Below, one piece after another: positions 46,210-56,376 of a stretch of DNA of 64,000 bases. The DNA is taken from positions 474,060 through 538,059 of the forward strand of contig NZ_VRSW01000002.1 of the NCBI RefSeq assembly GCF_008017445.1. The letters are read 5' to 3'. The notes beneath the pieces were generated by a model, which was not told the origin of the DNA, ran no database searches, and worked only from the letters and a program-made list of their open reading frames with translations. Numbering within the stretch: the first letter of the stretch is position 1; each line of letters begins with the position of its first letter. This stretch comes from Microbacterium mitrae. Its GTDB lineage: Bacteria > Actinomycetota > Actinomycetes > Actinomycetales > Microbacteriaceae. The position numbers and the translations under genes are program-made.

Positions 46210-47382
46210 CTACGAGAAGGTCGGTGCGGTCTGCAAAGACGCGGATCGATTCGCCGAGTCTGCGCTCGCGGGAAACAGCAGGACGTGCGTCGGGTCCCAC
46301 CAGCACGCAACCTCGTCTCCCAGCTCGAGAGAGGGGGCATCGGCCGCGGGGCTGTGCACGATCAACGTGTGTTCTTCGTCGACCTGCACCAGGAACTGGC
46401 GAGAGCTACCCAGGTGCGCGTTGGCGAGCAGCGTGCCGCGCACCGTATTGGTTCCGTTTGTGCTGGTAGACGTCGCTGCCGCGATGCGGACGAATTCTGG
46501 TCGAACGGCAGCGTCGGTTTCGATGCCGCCGGCTACCTGCGCGGTGGCGGAGGCAATCAGGCCAACGGGCGTTTCAACGGCGGAACCATCGGGCGTGGAG
46601 ATGCCGCGGAAGAAGTTTTGCTGACCGACGAAGGCGGCAACGTACGCGGATGACGGTGCGGAATAGATCGAGTCCGCGTCGCCGAGCTGTTCGATGCGAC
46701 CGTTGCGCATGATGGCGATGCGGTCGCTCATCGACAACGCTTCTTCTTGATCGTGCGTGACGAACACAAACGTGATCCCCAGGTGTGCTTGAAGAAGCTT
46801 CAGCTCCACCTGCATCTCTTCGCGAAGCTGGCGGTCAAGGGCGCCGAGCGGCTCGTCAAGAAGCAGCACCGTCGGTCGGTTTACCAGTGCGCGCGCCAGC
46901 GCGATGCGCTGCTGTTGTCCGCCCGAAAGCTGTGTCGGCTTGCGGTCGGCGTAGCGGCGCATCTGCACCATGTCGAGCGCCGCTGAAACGCGTTCCCGAA
47001 TCTCGGCCTTCGGGGTCTTGCGCTGCTGGAGCCCGTAGGCGACGTTTTGCGCGATCGACAGGTGCGGAAACAGCGCGTACGCCTGGAAAACCGTGTTGAC
47101 ATCACGTCGGTAGGGCGGCAATGAAACCACGGACTTGCCGGAGACGACAATGTCGCCCTCTTCTGGCTGCTCAAACCCGGCGATCATGCGCAGGGTGGTG
47201 GTCTTTCCGCAGCCGGACGGCCCGAGAAGCGAAAGAAACTCGCCCGCCTTGATGTCGAGCGAGAGATTGTCGACGGCGACTTGATCTCCGTACCGTTTGG
47301 TGACGTTCTCCAGCCGAACTGCACCACGCTCTTGGGAGGCGGAGGCAGTATCTGACATGACGGTCGTGGCGGCTGTGGTCAC
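46210..47382 (-). CDS. Polyamine-type ABC transporter ATP-binding protein (PotA-like)
   Basis: ATPase of 390 aa from GTG 47382, which has GAAGGGA upstream; the frame runs back to 47493 without a better site. Motifs are intact: Walker A LGPSGCGKT, signature LSGGQQQR, Walker B VLLLDEPLGALD, and switch His in FVTHDQEEA. The C-terminal TOBE/OB regulatory domain (about 280-390) matches PotA. First gene of the six-gene minus operon ending in the cupin. Confidence 0.94.
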   Translation of the reverse strand: MTTAATTVMSDTASASQERGAVRLENVTKRYGDQVAVDNLSLDIKAGEFLSLLGPSGCGKTTTLRMIAGFEQPEEGDIVVSGKSVVSLPPYRRDVNTVFQAYALFPHLSIAQNVAYGLQQRKTPKAEIRERVSAALDMVQMRRYADRKPTQLSGGQQQRIALARALVNRPTVLLLDEPLGALDRQLREEMQVELKLLQAHLGITFVFVTHDQEEALSMSDRIAIMRNGRIEQLGDADSIYSAPSSAYVAAFVGQQNFFRGISTPDGSAVETPVGLIASATAQVAGGIETDAAVRPEFVRIAAATSTSTNGTNTVRGTLLANAHLGSSRQFLVQVDEEHTLIVHSPAADAPSLELGDEVACWWDPTHVLLFPASADSANRSASLQTAPTFS

Positions 47383-47816
47383 AGGGAGTTCCCTTCTCGG
47401 CGTCGTCGCACTTGAGGTAAGCAAAGTGGGAGGAGGGCTTGCGGGGCAAGAATGCCGGGGCACATACCGGACGATGTTCTGCGTGTTTAGCAACCCCCGG
47501 ACAAACTGTCTGAGGCGATGATTCCGGCATATTTCCGCAATATCGACGCACTGTTTCGGCGCGTCATGGTTCCGTTAAGCGAAGAATGTGCGTCGCAGCA
47601 GACGAATCGTGCGCCGATGATCCGCGAAGCGGGGTGGCTGCCGCTGCAATCGGGCGCTGTTGTGTCGCAGAAATTCATCCCGCTCGACGAAACTCCCGAA
47701 ATCACACGGTTGTGATTCTCGGGTCAGTTTGTGATAATGCAAGGGAAGAACCGAAAATCGTTGCCGGAGCATCCGTCAGGTCGTTGGGGAAGACGCACCT
47801 GAAGAACGGAGAAATC
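47383..47816. other. Intergenic region between potA-like and DUF3145 genes
   Basis: 434 nt with no supported gene. It must carry the minus-strand promoter of the transporter operon and holds a plus-strand promoter listed separately. Open frames here are short and out of keeping with neighbouring genes. Confidence 0.5.
47710..47738 (+). promoter_or_regulatory. Promoter for the DUF3145 gene
   Basis: TTGTGA (47710-47715) and GATAAT (47733-47738) with 17-bp spacing, about 80 nt before the start; a good sigma-A type match. Confidence 0.6.
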
Positions 47817-48320
47817 ATGGCGACACCACAGGCGCGTGGGGTGATCTACATCCACTCCGCGCCACGCGCGTTGTGCCCCCACCTGGAATGGGCGGTGGGC
47901 GGCGTTCTCGGCCGTGCCGTGAACTTTGAATGGATTGACCAACCCGTGCTCACGGGTGCGCGTCGTACTGAGTTCTACTGGGAGGGACCAGCCGGAACCG
48001 GCGCGGCCCTGACAACCGCTATTCGCGGTTGGGAACACCTTCGCTACGAGGTGAGCGAAGATCCGACGCCGCGCAGCGACGGTGGCCGGTGGATGCACAC
48101 GCCTGGTCTCGGAATTCACTACGGTCAGCTTGATACCGCGGGCAACGTGGTCATTGGCGAAGATCGGCTGCGCTATGCCATGGAGATCGCGGCGGGGGAT
48201 GCCAATGAAATGCGACGCGAATTGGAACTCGCGCTCGGCAGTGCGTGGGACGAAGAGTTGGAACCATTTCGGCACGCATCGGATGACGTACCGGTGGTGT
48301 GGTTGCACAAAGTTGGATAG
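47817..48320 (+). CDS. DUF3145 family protein
   Basis: Actinobacterial conserved protein of 167 aa. The opening MATPQARGVIYIHSAPRALC, HLEWAVGGVLG and the ending PVVWLHKVG fit DUF3145. Function unknown; no signal peptide or membrane segment. ATG 47817 has GGAG at 5-nt spacing; the frame stays open upstream but lacks a start signal. Confidence 0.88.
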   Translation: MATPQARGVIYIHSAPRALCPHLEWAVGGVLGRAVNFEWIDQPVLTGARRTEFYWEGPAGTGAALTTAIRGWEHLRYEVSEDPTPRSDGGRWMHTPGLGIHYGQLDTAGNVVIGEDRLRYAMEIAAGDANEMRRELELALGSAWDEELEPFRHASDDVPVVWLHKVG

Positions 48321-48433
48321 AGAATTCCGCGTCCGAGCGGCGCGGGATGGGTGTGGAGCGGCAGGCGCGAGTACCGACCATCGGTGAAGAGTCCCGGAGG
48401 GCGAGAAAGCGAATCCGCTCCCTACGAACAAAA

Positions 48434-48460
48434 GAGGGCTCCCGGAATCCGGGAGCCCTC
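48434..48460 (+). terminator. Bidirectional terminator
   Basis: Perfect 12-bp stem (48434-48445 with 48449-48460) and a 3-nt loop between the convergent DUF3145 and fabF genes. Confidence 0.88.
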
Positions 48461-48474
48461 TCGTATGCCTGAGG

Positions 48475-49710
48475 CTATGCGTTGCGGAACGCGATGACGG
48501 CGTTGTGGCCGCCGAATCCGAACGAATTGCTGATCGCGAGGTGATCGCCCGCACCCAGCTCTGCCGGCTTCGGGGTGATCAAGAACGGAACCTCGGGGTC
48601 TTGCTCGTCGACGTTGATCGTCGGCGGAACTGTGCGGTTCTTCAGCGCGAGCACCGTGAACACGGCTTCCAGAGCACCGGTGCCGCCCAGCAGGTGGCCG
48701 GTGGCGGCCTTGGTCGCTGCGACCGGGATCTCACGGATGCGGTCGCCGAACACGGCCTGCAGCGCGACGAACTCGTTGGGGTCGCCAACGGGCGTCGAGG
48801 TTGCGTGTGCGTTGATGTGCGTCACGTCATCGGCAGAAGCCCCGGCCATCTCCAGCGTCTGACGGACGGCGCGGGCCGCGCCCTTGCCCTCCGGGTCGTT
48901 GCCGGTGATGTGGTAAGAGTCTGCGGTCACGGCGCCACCAACCAGGTAGGCGTAAATCTTTGCGCCGCGAGCCTTCGCGTGCTCTTCCGTTTCGAGCACG
49001 AGGGCGGCCGCGCCCTCGCCCATGACGAAGCCGTCGCGGGAGACGGCGGTGGGGCGGGAGGCAGTCGCCGGGTCATCGTTGCGCTTGGAGAGCGCCTGCG
49101 CTGCCGCAAACGATGCCATCGTGATCGGGTGAATAGCCGACTCGCTACCGCCGGCGATCACCACATCAGCCAGGCCTGCCTGCATGTGGTTGTAGGCGTT
49201 CAGAATCGACTCGGTGCTGGAAGCACAGGCCGAAACCGCCGTCGATGCGTAGGCGCGCGCCTCAAACTGCAACGACAGATTGCCGGCAGGAGCGTTTGCC
49301 ATCAGCATCGGAACCGTCAGCGGCATAACGCGCCGCGGCCCCTTTTCGCGCAGGGTGTCCCATGCGTCCAGAAGCGTCCAAATACCGCCGATACCGGTTG
49401 CCCAGTCAACGCCGAGACGCTCCGATTCAACCTCGGGCGCTCCCGCGTCTGCCCAGGCTTCCCGGGCCGCAACCAGCGCGAACTGGCTGGACGGATCCAA
49501 GCGCTTCGCCTCGTGGCGAGCCAGCACCTGGTCGGGGCGGACGATGGCCTCGGCAGCAAAGTTGACCGGCAACTCGTACTGTTCGACCCAATCGTGCTCC
49601 ATCGTGCGTGCGCCGGAAACACCTGCGAGCAGGTTGTCCCAGTTCTCCTGTGCCGTGCCGCCGATGCCCGACGATGCACCGATGCCCGTTACGACAATGC
49701 GCTTGGTCAT
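48475..49710 (-). CDS. fabF: Beta-ketoacyl-ACP synthase II
   Basis: Elongation condensing enzyme of type II fatty-acid synthesis. 411 aa; active-site Cys in TAVSACASSTESI (about 172), His in NAHATSTPVGD (about 303) and GHLLGGTGALEAVF (about 340). Last gene of the aceE-fasR-fabD-fabH-acpP-fabF series; 71 nt after acpP with GAGGAG before the ATG. Confidence 0.96.
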   Translation of the reverse strand: MTKRIVVTGIGASSGIGGTAQENWDNLLAGVSGARTMEHDWVEQYELPVNFAAEAIVRPDQVLARHEAKRLDPSSQFALVAAREAWADAGAPEVESERLGVDWATGIGGIWTLLDAWDTLREKGPRRVMPLTVPMLMANAPAGNLSLQFEARAYASTAVSACASSTESILNAYNHMQAGLADVVIAGGSESAIHPITMASFAAAQALSKRNDDPATASRPTAVSRDGFVMGEGAAALVLETEEHAKARGAKIYAYLVGGAVTADSYHITGNDPEGKGAARAVRQTLEMAGASADDVTHINAHATSTPVGDPNEFVALQAVFGDRIREIPVAATKAATGHLLGGTGALEAVFTVLALKNRTVPPTINVDEQDPEVPFLITPKPAELGAGDHLAISNSFGFGGHNAVIAFRNA

Positions 49711-49781
49711 TGATACTCCTCTGTAGTCAGAAACTGGCGTGCCACGGCGACCCTATGGTTCCGTGGCACGCCAAAAACGCC

Positions 49782-50030
49782 TTACTCCTGGTTGGAGGCG
49801 ATGTAGTTGACTGCGTCAGCAACCGTCTTGAGGTTCTTGACCTCGTCGTCCGGAATCTTGACGCCGAACTTCTCTTCTGCGTTTACAACGATCGTCATCA
49901 TCGAGATCGAGTCGATGTCGAGGTCGTCGGTGAACGACTTCTCCAGAGCGACCTCGCTACCGTCAATGCCGGTCTCATCGATGATGAGCTCGGTCAGGCC
50001 CTCGAGGACCTCGTCGTTCGTGAATGCCAT
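49782..50030 (-). CDS. acpP: Acyl carrier protein
   Basis: 82 aa acidic carrier protein. The phosphopantetheine serine is in DDLDIDSISMMTI (DSI where DSL is common), about residue 40. GGAGAAAC lies just before the ATG. It sits between fabH and fabF. Confidence 0.97.
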   Translation of the reverse strand: MAFTNDEVLEGLTELIIDETGIDGSEVALEKSFTDDLDIDSISMMTIVVNAEEKFGVKIPDDEVKNLKTVADAVNYIASNQE

Positions 50031-50076
50031 GTGTTTCTCCTCTGATTAGGTTGGCTGAAAAAAGTCTAGGGGTGGG

Positions 50077-51078
50077 TTACGGCAGAACCACGACCTGCGC
50101 ACCAAAAACCAGGCCCGCGCCGAATCCGATCTGCAGGGCGAGGCCGCCGCTCAGTTCGGGATGCTCCTGCAGCAGCCGGTGCGCTGCGAGCGGCACGGAG
50201 GCTGCCGAGGTGTTGCCGGTGGTTTCGATATCGCGGCCAATGGCGACGGTGTCGGGCAGCTTCAACTGCTTGGCGAACTCATCGATGATGCGCATGTTGG
50301 CCTGGTGCGGAATGAAGGCGGCGAGATCTTTAGCCTCGATGCCAGCCGCATCCAGCGCTTGCTTCGCGACCTTTGCCATCTCCCACACCGCCCAGCGGAA
50401 CACCGTGGGGCCCTCTTGACGCAGGGTTGGCCAGGCCGACTCGCCGTCGCGGAATTCAATGAGCGTGTGATCCATGCCGACCGCGTCGGCCTTGGAGCCG
50501 TCTGAGCCCCACACCGTGGGGGAGATGCCGGCGAAGTCGCTCGGGCCAATAACCGCGGCGCCTGCGCCATCGCCCAGCAGGAACGAGATGGAACGATCGG
50601 TGGGGTCGACGATGTCGCTGAGCTTTTCGGCGCCAATGACGACCGCGTACTTCGCGGCGCCGGCACGAATCAGTGCGTCTGCCTGCGCCACGGCGTAGGC
50701 AAAGCCGGCACAGGCGGCGTTGCTGTCGTAGGCGGCAGCCGGGTTCGCGCCGATGCGGTCTGCCACCACGGCCGCCATCGACGGCGTCTGCTGCACGTTG
50801 CTGATGGTTCCAACGATCACCAGGTCGATATCAGCGGGGTTGACGCCGCTGCGCTCAACGGCCTCGCGAGCGGCTTCGGTGGCAAGATCGGTGGCCGACG
50901 TGGTGGGGACGGCGCGCGTGCGCGTCACAATGCCGGTGCGCTGGCGGATCCACTCGTCGCTGGAGTCGATCGGGCCGATGAGGTCGTCGTTCGGAACGGC
51001 AACCTCGCCACGTGCCGCACCGTATGAGTAGATGCGCGTGAATTCGGGGCCCTTGGCCTGGTTAAGCGTCACAGTCAT
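50077..51078 (-). CDS. fabH: Beta-ketoacyl-ACP synthase III
   Basis: Initiation condensing enzyme: joins an acyl-CoA primer to malonyl-ACP; 333 aa. Cys in DSNAACAGFAYA (about 123), His in FIPHQANMRI and Asn in GNTSAASVPL complete the triad. In this phylum it usually accepts branched primers. The start overlaps the fabD stop by 4 nt. Confidence 0.96.
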   Translation of the reverse strand: MTVTLNQAKGPEFTRIYSYGAARGEVAVPNDDLIGPIDSSDEWIRQRTGIVTRTRAVPTTSATDLATEAAREAVERSGVNPADIDLVIVGTISNVQQTPSMAAVVADRIGANPAAAYDSNAACAGFAYAVAQADALIRAGAAKYAVVIGAEKLSDIVDPTDRSISFLLGDGAGAAVIGPSDFAGISPTVWGSDGSKADAVGMDHTLIEFRDGESAWPTLRQEGPTVFRWAVWEMAKVAKQALDAAGIEAKDLAAFIPHQANMRIIDEFAKQLKLPDTVAIGRDIETTGNTSAASVPLAAHRLLQEHPELSGGLALQIGFGAGLVFGAQVVVLP

Positions 51079-51995
51079 GCGGCGTCTCCATTCAGCAGCG
51101 CGACGGCTGCTTCGAGATCTTCAGGGGTTTTCACGGCGACCGCTGGTGTTCCCTTGAGGCCACGCTTGGCGAGGCCGACGAGCGCGCCGGCCGGGCTCAG
51201 CTCGACCAAACCGGTGATGCCGTTGTCTGCGAACGACTGCATGCACAGGTCCCACCGCACGGGCGATGAAACCTGGCCGACAAGCAGATCGAGTGCGCGT
51301 TGGCCGTCGGTGACGACGGAACCATCGCTGTTGGTCCACAGCGTCGTTGCGGGGGCAGAAACGTCGGTGACCGTCGCCACGGCTGTGCGGAGGGCGTCAA
51401 CGGCCGAGCCCATGTAGCGCGTGTGGAAGGCGCCGGCGACCTGTAGCGGAATGACGCGGGCGCCGCGGGGTGCGTTTTCGGCGAGGTGGGCGAGCCCCTC
51501 GAGAGAGCCGGCGGCAACAATCTGCCCGCCACCGTTGAAGTTTGCCGGCTCCAGGCCGGCGTCGGCGATGGCCGCCAGCACGTCGGCCTCGACACCGCCG
51601 ACGACGGCGCTCATGCCGGTTTCGGCCTCGGTTGCGGCCTGAGCCATGGCGCGGCCGCGCTCGCCAACGAGATACATTGCGGTCTCATCAGAAACGACGC
51701 CTGCGGCGGCGACAGCAGCGAATTCGCCGACCGAGTGTCCGGCGATTCCGCCGGCGCGTCGTGCAGCATCGCCGAGGGCGTGCCACGTGAGCAATGAGGC
51801 AGCAACGATGAGGGGTTGTGCAATCTGCGTGTCGCGGATCGTGTCGGCATCGGAGACCGTGCCGTGGGTGATGAGATCAACCTTCGCGGCGTCGGAGTAC
51901 GCTTCCAGCCGCTCGCGGGCACCATCCAGTTCGAGCCATGGCGAAAGGAACCCGGGAGTTTGAGACCCCTGGCCGGGGCATGCAACAACGATCAC
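51075..51995 (-). CDS. fabD: Malonyl-CoA:ACP transacylase
   Basis: Loads malonyl groups onto ACP; 306 aa from GTG 51995, which starts VIVVACPGQGSQTPGF as expected; upstream codons to 52139 overlap fasR and are not conserved. Nucleophile in GHSVGEFAA (Ser about 94) and catalytic His in GAFHTRYM. Confidence 0.95.
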   Translation of the reverse strand: MIVVACPGQGSQTPGFLSPWLELDGARERLEAYSDAAKVDLITHGTVSDADTIRDTQIAQPLIVAASLLTWHALGDAARRAGGIAGHSVGEFAAVAAAGVVSDETAMYLVGERGRAMAQAATEAETGMSAVVGGVEADVLAAIADAGLEPANFNGGGQIVAAGSLEGLAHLAENAPRGARVIPLQVAGAFHTRYMGSAVDALRTAVATVTDVSAPATTLWTNSDGSVVTDGQRALDLLVGQVSSPVRWDLCMQSFADNGITGLVELSPAGALVGLAKRGLKGTPAVAVKTPEDLEAAVALLNGDAA

Positions 51996-52080
51996 TTGTC
52001 TATCTTGCCAATCGGTTGGGAACAGTGCTGGGGGTTTCCACACATAAATGCCGAAAAGCTTTGTGCCTTCTCGACAGTAA

Positions 52081-53301
52081 CTAGGGTGTGCGGCGTGTCG
52101 GACGGCGTCGTAGGGACTCGGTGGTGCCGATGGAACCAAGGATGAGTGCCGTCTGCAGGATCAGAGCCTCGCGCGGGCCGGTGGCATCCCATCCGATGAC
52201 TTCACTCACGCGTTTGAGGCGATAGCGCACCGTGTTGGGGTGCACAAAGAGCTCGCGAGCGGTCGCTTCGAGCGAGCGGCCGTTATCGAGGTAGCTCCAC
52301 AGCGTCGTGACCAGGTCGGCCGAATGCGACTGCAGCGGGCGATAGATGCGGTCGATCAGCGTCTGCTTCGCGAACGGGTCGCCAGCAAGCGCGCGCTCTG
52401 GCAGAAGATCGTCGGCCTCAACCGGGCGCGGGGCGTGACGCCAACCGCGGGCCACGGCGAAGCCGGCGAGAGCGGCGCGGGCGCTTTGGCTCGCGTCGAC
52501 GAGCGCCGCAACGGTGGGACCGAGCACCAGGTATCCGGGGCCGAAGTGCGGCTCCAGGTGGCGGGCAATGTCGATGAAGGGAATGTCGGGGGAGTCGTCA
52601 GGGCGCGACGCGGTGACGGCGCGGCCAATGACCAGCACCAGGCGTGAGCCTTGCACGCCGATCAGAACGTCAATGCCAAGCTTTCGCGCCGCGCGACGAA
52701 ACTGATCCACGTCGAACTGCTGCGGCGTGGTTCCGACCAGTACACACACTTCGCCGTGGCCGTGCCAGCCAAGCGCCGCGATGCGGCTCGGTAGCTCTTC
52801 GTCGGCTTCTCCGGTGAGGATGGAGTCGACCACGAGGGCTTCGAGGCGGGCATCCCACAGGCCGCGGGCCTCGGCGGCACGAGCGTAGACATCAGCCGAG
52901 GCGAATGCGACGTCGCGGGAGTATTCCAGGATCGCTTCGCGGAGGCTTTCGCTACGGCCGGCGACGCGCTCCTCCGTCACCGAGACGGTGACGCGAATGA
53001 GTTGCAGGGTTTGCTGCAGGCTGACGCTGCGCAAGAGTTCGCGGGGTGCTGCCGCGAAAATATCTGCGGCAATCCACGGGGTTGAGGTGGGGTCATCAAA
53101 CCACTGAATGAACGAGGTGATGCCCGCCTGCGCCACCAGGCCCACCGCCGAGCGGCGGGCCGGTGGCATTTCGGCGTACCACGGGAGGGACTCCTCCAAG
53201 CGGGTCAGTGTTGCCGTTGCCAGGTCGCCTGAGATCTTGCGCAACCAAGCCAGGGTTTCTGCCTTGCTTTGGGGCGATGCCCCTCCCGTTGTTACCGCCA
53301 T
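52081..53301 (-). CDS. fasR: FasR-like fatty-acid operon regulator
   Basis: Regulator of 406 aa with a C-terminal PucR-type helix-turn-helix (ARELFVHPNTVRYRLKRV, about 357-374) and a GGDEF-like central domain. In Streptomyces the orthologue FasR activates the fabD-fabH-acpP-fabF operon; it sits just upstream here too. Starts 3 nt after the aceE stop, so it may be read through from aceE. Confidence 0.9.
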   Translation of the reverse strand: MAVTTGGASPQSKAETLAWLRKISGDLATATLTRLEESLPWYAEMPPARRSAVGLVAQAGITSFIQWFDDPTSTPWIAADIFAAAPRELLRSVSLQQTLQLIRVTVSVTEERVAGRSESLREAILEYSRDVAFASADVYARAAEARGLWDARLEALVVDSILTGEADEELPSRIAALGWHGHGEVCVLVGTTPQQFDVDQFRRAARKLGIDVLIGVQGSRLVLVIGRAVTASRPDDSPDIPFIDIARHLEPHFGPGYLVLGPTVAALVDASQSARAALAGFAVARGWRHAPRPVEADDLLPERALAGDPFAKQTLIDRIYRPLQSHSADLVTTLWSYLDNGRSLEATARELFVHPNTVRYRLKRVSEVIGWDATGPREALILQTALILGSIGTTESLRRRPTRRTP

Positions 53302-53303
53302 GC

Positions 53304-56030
53304 TTAGCTTTCGCCGCCCGCGTTGCCGCTGGTTCCGGCGTTCACATTCAGCAGGTCGTACTTCTCGATTGCCTGCTTTGCGAGCGCGCGGTCAACGACG
53401 CCATCTTCGGCGAGCGACTGCAGCGTGCGAACCACGATCGACGGGCCGTCAATCTTGAAGTAGCGGCGTGCAGCTGCGCGGGTGTCGGAGAAGCCGAAGC
53501 CGTCGGCGCCGAGCGACGCAAACCGGTTCGGAACCCACTGGCGAATCTGGTCTTGAACGGCGTGCATGAAGTCGCTGACCGCGGTGACCGGACCCTCGGC
53601 GCCACGCAGCTTCTCCGCAATGTATGCGGTGCGCGGCTCCTGGTCGGGGTGGAGGAAGTTGTGCTCGTCGGCGGCGAGGCCGTCCTTGCGCAACTCGTTC
53701 CAGCTGGTGACTGACCATACATCGGCGATCACGCCCCAGTCGTCCTTCAACAGCTGCTGAGCCTCGAACGCCCAGGCAAGGCCAACACCCGATGCGAGCA
53801 GCTGGGCGCGGGGGCCCTCACCCTCACCGGTCGAAACCTTGTGGATGCCCTTGACGATGCCCTCAATGTCGGCGTCTTCCGGCTCAGCAGGCTGAACGAT
53901 CGGCTCGTTGTACAGGGTGATGTAGTACATGACGTCGGGGTTGGGGTGGTTGCCGCCGTACATCTGGTCGAGGCCAGCGCGAACGATGTGCGCGATCTCG
54001 TAGCCGTAAGCCGGGTCGTACGACAGCGTCGCCGGGTTCGTCGACGACAGCAAGTGGGAGTGGCCGTCAGCGTGCTGCAGGCCCTCACCCGTCAGCGTGG
54101 TGCGACCGGCGGTGGCGCCCATAATGAAGCCGCGCGCCATCTGGTCTCCAGCAGCCCACTGAGCGTCGCCCGTGCGCTGGAAGCCGAACATCGAGTAGAA
54201 GACGTAAACCGGAATCAGCGGCTCACCGTGCGTCGCGTACGACGTTCCGAGTCCGGTAAACGCCGCAACGGCACCGGCTTCGTTGATGCCGACGTGCACA
54301 ATCTGACCCTGCGGGCTCTCCTTGTAGGCAAGGAGGAGTTCGCGGTCGACCGAGGTGTAGTTCTGGCCGTGCGGGTTGTAGATCTTTGCGGTCGGGAAGT
54401 ACGCGTCCATGCCGAACGTGCGTGCCTCGTCGGGGATAACCGGAACAATGCGCTTTCCGATTTCCTTATCGCGCAACAGATCCTTGAGCAGACGCGCGAA
54501 GGCCATCGTGGTGGCGACCTCCTGCGTTCCGGAGCCCTTCTTAGCCTGCTTGTACATCTCGTCGCCGGGCAGGTTAAGACCCACGTGCGTGGTGCGACGC
54601 TCGGGCAAGAAACCGCCGAGGCTCTTGCGGCGATCCAGCATGTACTGAATCGTCTCGTCGCCCGTGCCGGGGTTGTAGTACGGCGGCTGATACGGGTTCT
54701 CTTCGAGCTGCGCATCGGTGATCGGGATGTGCAGTTCGTCGCGGAAGTGCTTGAGGTCTTCCAGCGTCATCTTCTTCATCTGGTGGGTCGCGTTGCGGCC
54801 CTCGAAGTGCGAGCCGAGGCCGTAGCCCTTGACGGTCTTCGCGAGAATGACGGTGGGCTGACCCTTGTGAGCCATGGCTGCCTTGTAGGCGGCGTACACC
54901 TTGCGGTAGTCGTGGCCGCCGCGCTTGAGGCCCCAGATCTGGTCGTCGGTGTAGTCCTTGACCAGGGCGGCGGTGCGCTCGTCACGACCGAAGAAGTGCT
55001 CGCGAACGAAAGCGCCAGATTCTGCTTTGTAGGTCTGGTAGTCGCCATCGGGGGTGACGTTCATCAGGTTCAGCAGGGCGCCGTCCTTGTCGGCATTCAG
55101 CAGGGCGTCCCACTCGCGACCCCAGACGACCTTGATGACGTTCCAGCCGGCGCCGCGGAAGAAGCTTTCCAGCTCCTGGATGATCTTGCCGTTACCGCGC
55201 ACCGGGCCGTCGAGACGCTGCAGGTTGCAGTTGACGACGAAGGTGAGGTTGTCGAGGCCCTCGTTTGCGGCAACCTGAAGCTGACCGCGCGATTCGACCT
55301 CGTCCATTTCGCCGTCACCAAGGAAGGCCCACACGTGTGAGTCGCTGGCATCCTTGATGCCGCGGTTCGTGAGGTACTTGTTGGTCATGGCCTGGTAGAT
55401 CGCGTTGATCGGGCCGAGACCCATCGACACGGTCGGGAACTGCCAGTAGTCAGGCATGAGTCGCGGGTGCGGGTAAGACGGCAGGCCGTTGGGGGCTGCC
55501 GACTTCTCCTGACGGAACCCGTCGAGCTGCGCTGCCGAGAGGCGACCTTCGAGGAAGGAGCGCGCGTAGATGCCGGGGGAGGCGTGGCCCTGAATGAAGA
55601 CCTGGTCGCCGCCGCTCGGGTCGTTCTGCCCGCGGAAGAAGTGGTTGAAACCAACTTCATAAAGTGATGCGCTCGACGCGTAGGTCGAGATGTGGCCGCC
55701 GACACCGATACCCGGACGCTGCGCACGGTGAACCGTCAGAGCGGCGTTCCAGCGGGTCCAGGCGCGGTAGCGGCGCTCAACCTCTTCGTCACCGGGGAAG
55801 TTGGGCTCGTTCTCCGACGCGATCGTGTTGATGTAGTCGGTGGTCGGAACCATCGGCACACCCAGGTGCAGTTCGCGCGACTTCGAGAGCAGGCTGAGCA
55901 TGATCTCGCGACCGCGCTGCGGCCCCTTAGCGTCGACGAGCTGGTTGAGCGACTCTTGCCACTCGCCAGTCTCTTCCGGGTCGCTGTCGAGGGGTTCTTG
56001 GGAGTAAGGATCCTGGTCGTGAACAGTCAC
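53304..56030 (-). CDS. aceE: Pyruvate dehydrogenase E1 component (homodimeric)
   Basis: Thiamine-diphosphate enzyme of the pyruvate dehydrogenase complex, 908 aa from GTG 56030 (AAAGG site; ATG 56045 would add five residues). ThDP motif [17 protein letters not shown] (about 232-248), followed by [19 protein letters not shown]. It is the single-chain AceE type found in actinobacteria. Location immediately ahead of fasR and the fab genes links acetyl-CoA supply to fatty-acid synthesis. Confidence 0.97.
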   Translation of the reverse strand: MTVHDQDPYSQEPLDSDPEETGEWQESLNQLVDAKGPQRGREIMLSLLSKSRELHLGVPMVPTTDYINTIASENEPNFPGDEEVERRYRAWTRWNAALTVHRAQRPGIGVGGHISTYASSASLYEVGFNHFFRGQNDPSGGDQVFIQGHASPGIYARSFLEGRLSAAQLDGFRQEKSAAPNGLPSYPHPRLMPDYWQFPTVSMGLGPINAIYQAMTNKYLTNRGIKDASDSHVWAFLGDGEMDEVESRGQLQVAANEGLDNLTFVVNCNLQRLDGPVRGNGKIIQELESFFRGAGWNVIKVVWGREWDALLNADKDGALLNLMNVTPDGDYQTYKAESGAFVREHFFGRDERTAALVKDYTDDQIWGLKRGGHDYRKVYAAYKAAMAHKGQPTVILAKTVKGYGLGSHFEGRNATHQMKKMTLEDLKHFRDELHIPITDAQLEENPYQPPYYNPGTGDETIQYMLDRRKSLGGFLPERRTTHVGLNLPGDEMYKQAKKGSGTQEVATTMAFARLLKDLLRDKEIGKRIVPVIPDEARTFGMDAYFPTAKIYNPHGQNYTSVDRELLLAYKESPQGQIVHVGINEAGAVAAFTGLGTSYATHGEPLIPVYVFYSMFGFQRTGDAQWAAGDQMARGFIMGATAGRTTLTGEGLQHADGHSHLLSSTNPATLSYDPAYGYEIAHIVRAGLDQMYGGNHPNPDVMYYITLYNEPIVQPAEPEDADIEGIVKGIHKVSTGEGEGPRAQLLASGVGLAWAFEAQQLLKDDWGVIADVWSVTSWNELRKDGLAADEHNFLHPDQEPRTAYIAEKLRGAEGPVTAVSDFMHAVQDQIRQWVPNRFASLGADGFGFSDTRAAARRYFKIDGPSIVVRTLQSLAEDGVVDRALAKQAIEKYDLLNVNAGTSGNAGGES

Positions 56031-56296
56031 CGGGCGACCTTTCATCTTTCTGGCAGATCATGCCAAGGGCATCGGTTCGACGCGCGGGGGGCTTTGTCGG
56101 CACCACACAACACGCGTAGTCCACAGCCTACTCACATTTGGGCGATGCGGACGTGTTCGCGAGTCTGATTTCTCGAACAACTTTGTCACGCGGGCGTGTT
56201 TGGCTGATCGTGGGGTAATTGCGGGCGGCCGGCGGAACCACGATGGCGGCTCGTGGTTCGAAACGGTGCGAGAGACCCGCTAGGATAAAAGCACCA

Positions 56297-56372
56297 GGGC
56301 CTTTAGCTCAGCTGGTAGAGCGCCACGTTTACACCGTGGATGTCATCGGTTCGATCCCGGTAGGGCCCACCA
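56297..56372 (+). tRNA. tRNA-Val (TAC)
   Basis: 73 nt plus encoded CCA: acceptor GGGCCTT with AGGGCCC, anticodon TAC in the loop, T-loop TTCGATC. A -10-like TAGGAT (56281-56286) lies just upstream. Confidence 0.95.
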
Positions 56373-56376
56373 CAAG

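Noticed and set aside
53841..55340. Open frame of 499 codons antisense to aceE
   Set aside because: No family motifs, no ribosome-binding site; a shadow of the GC-rich coding strand.
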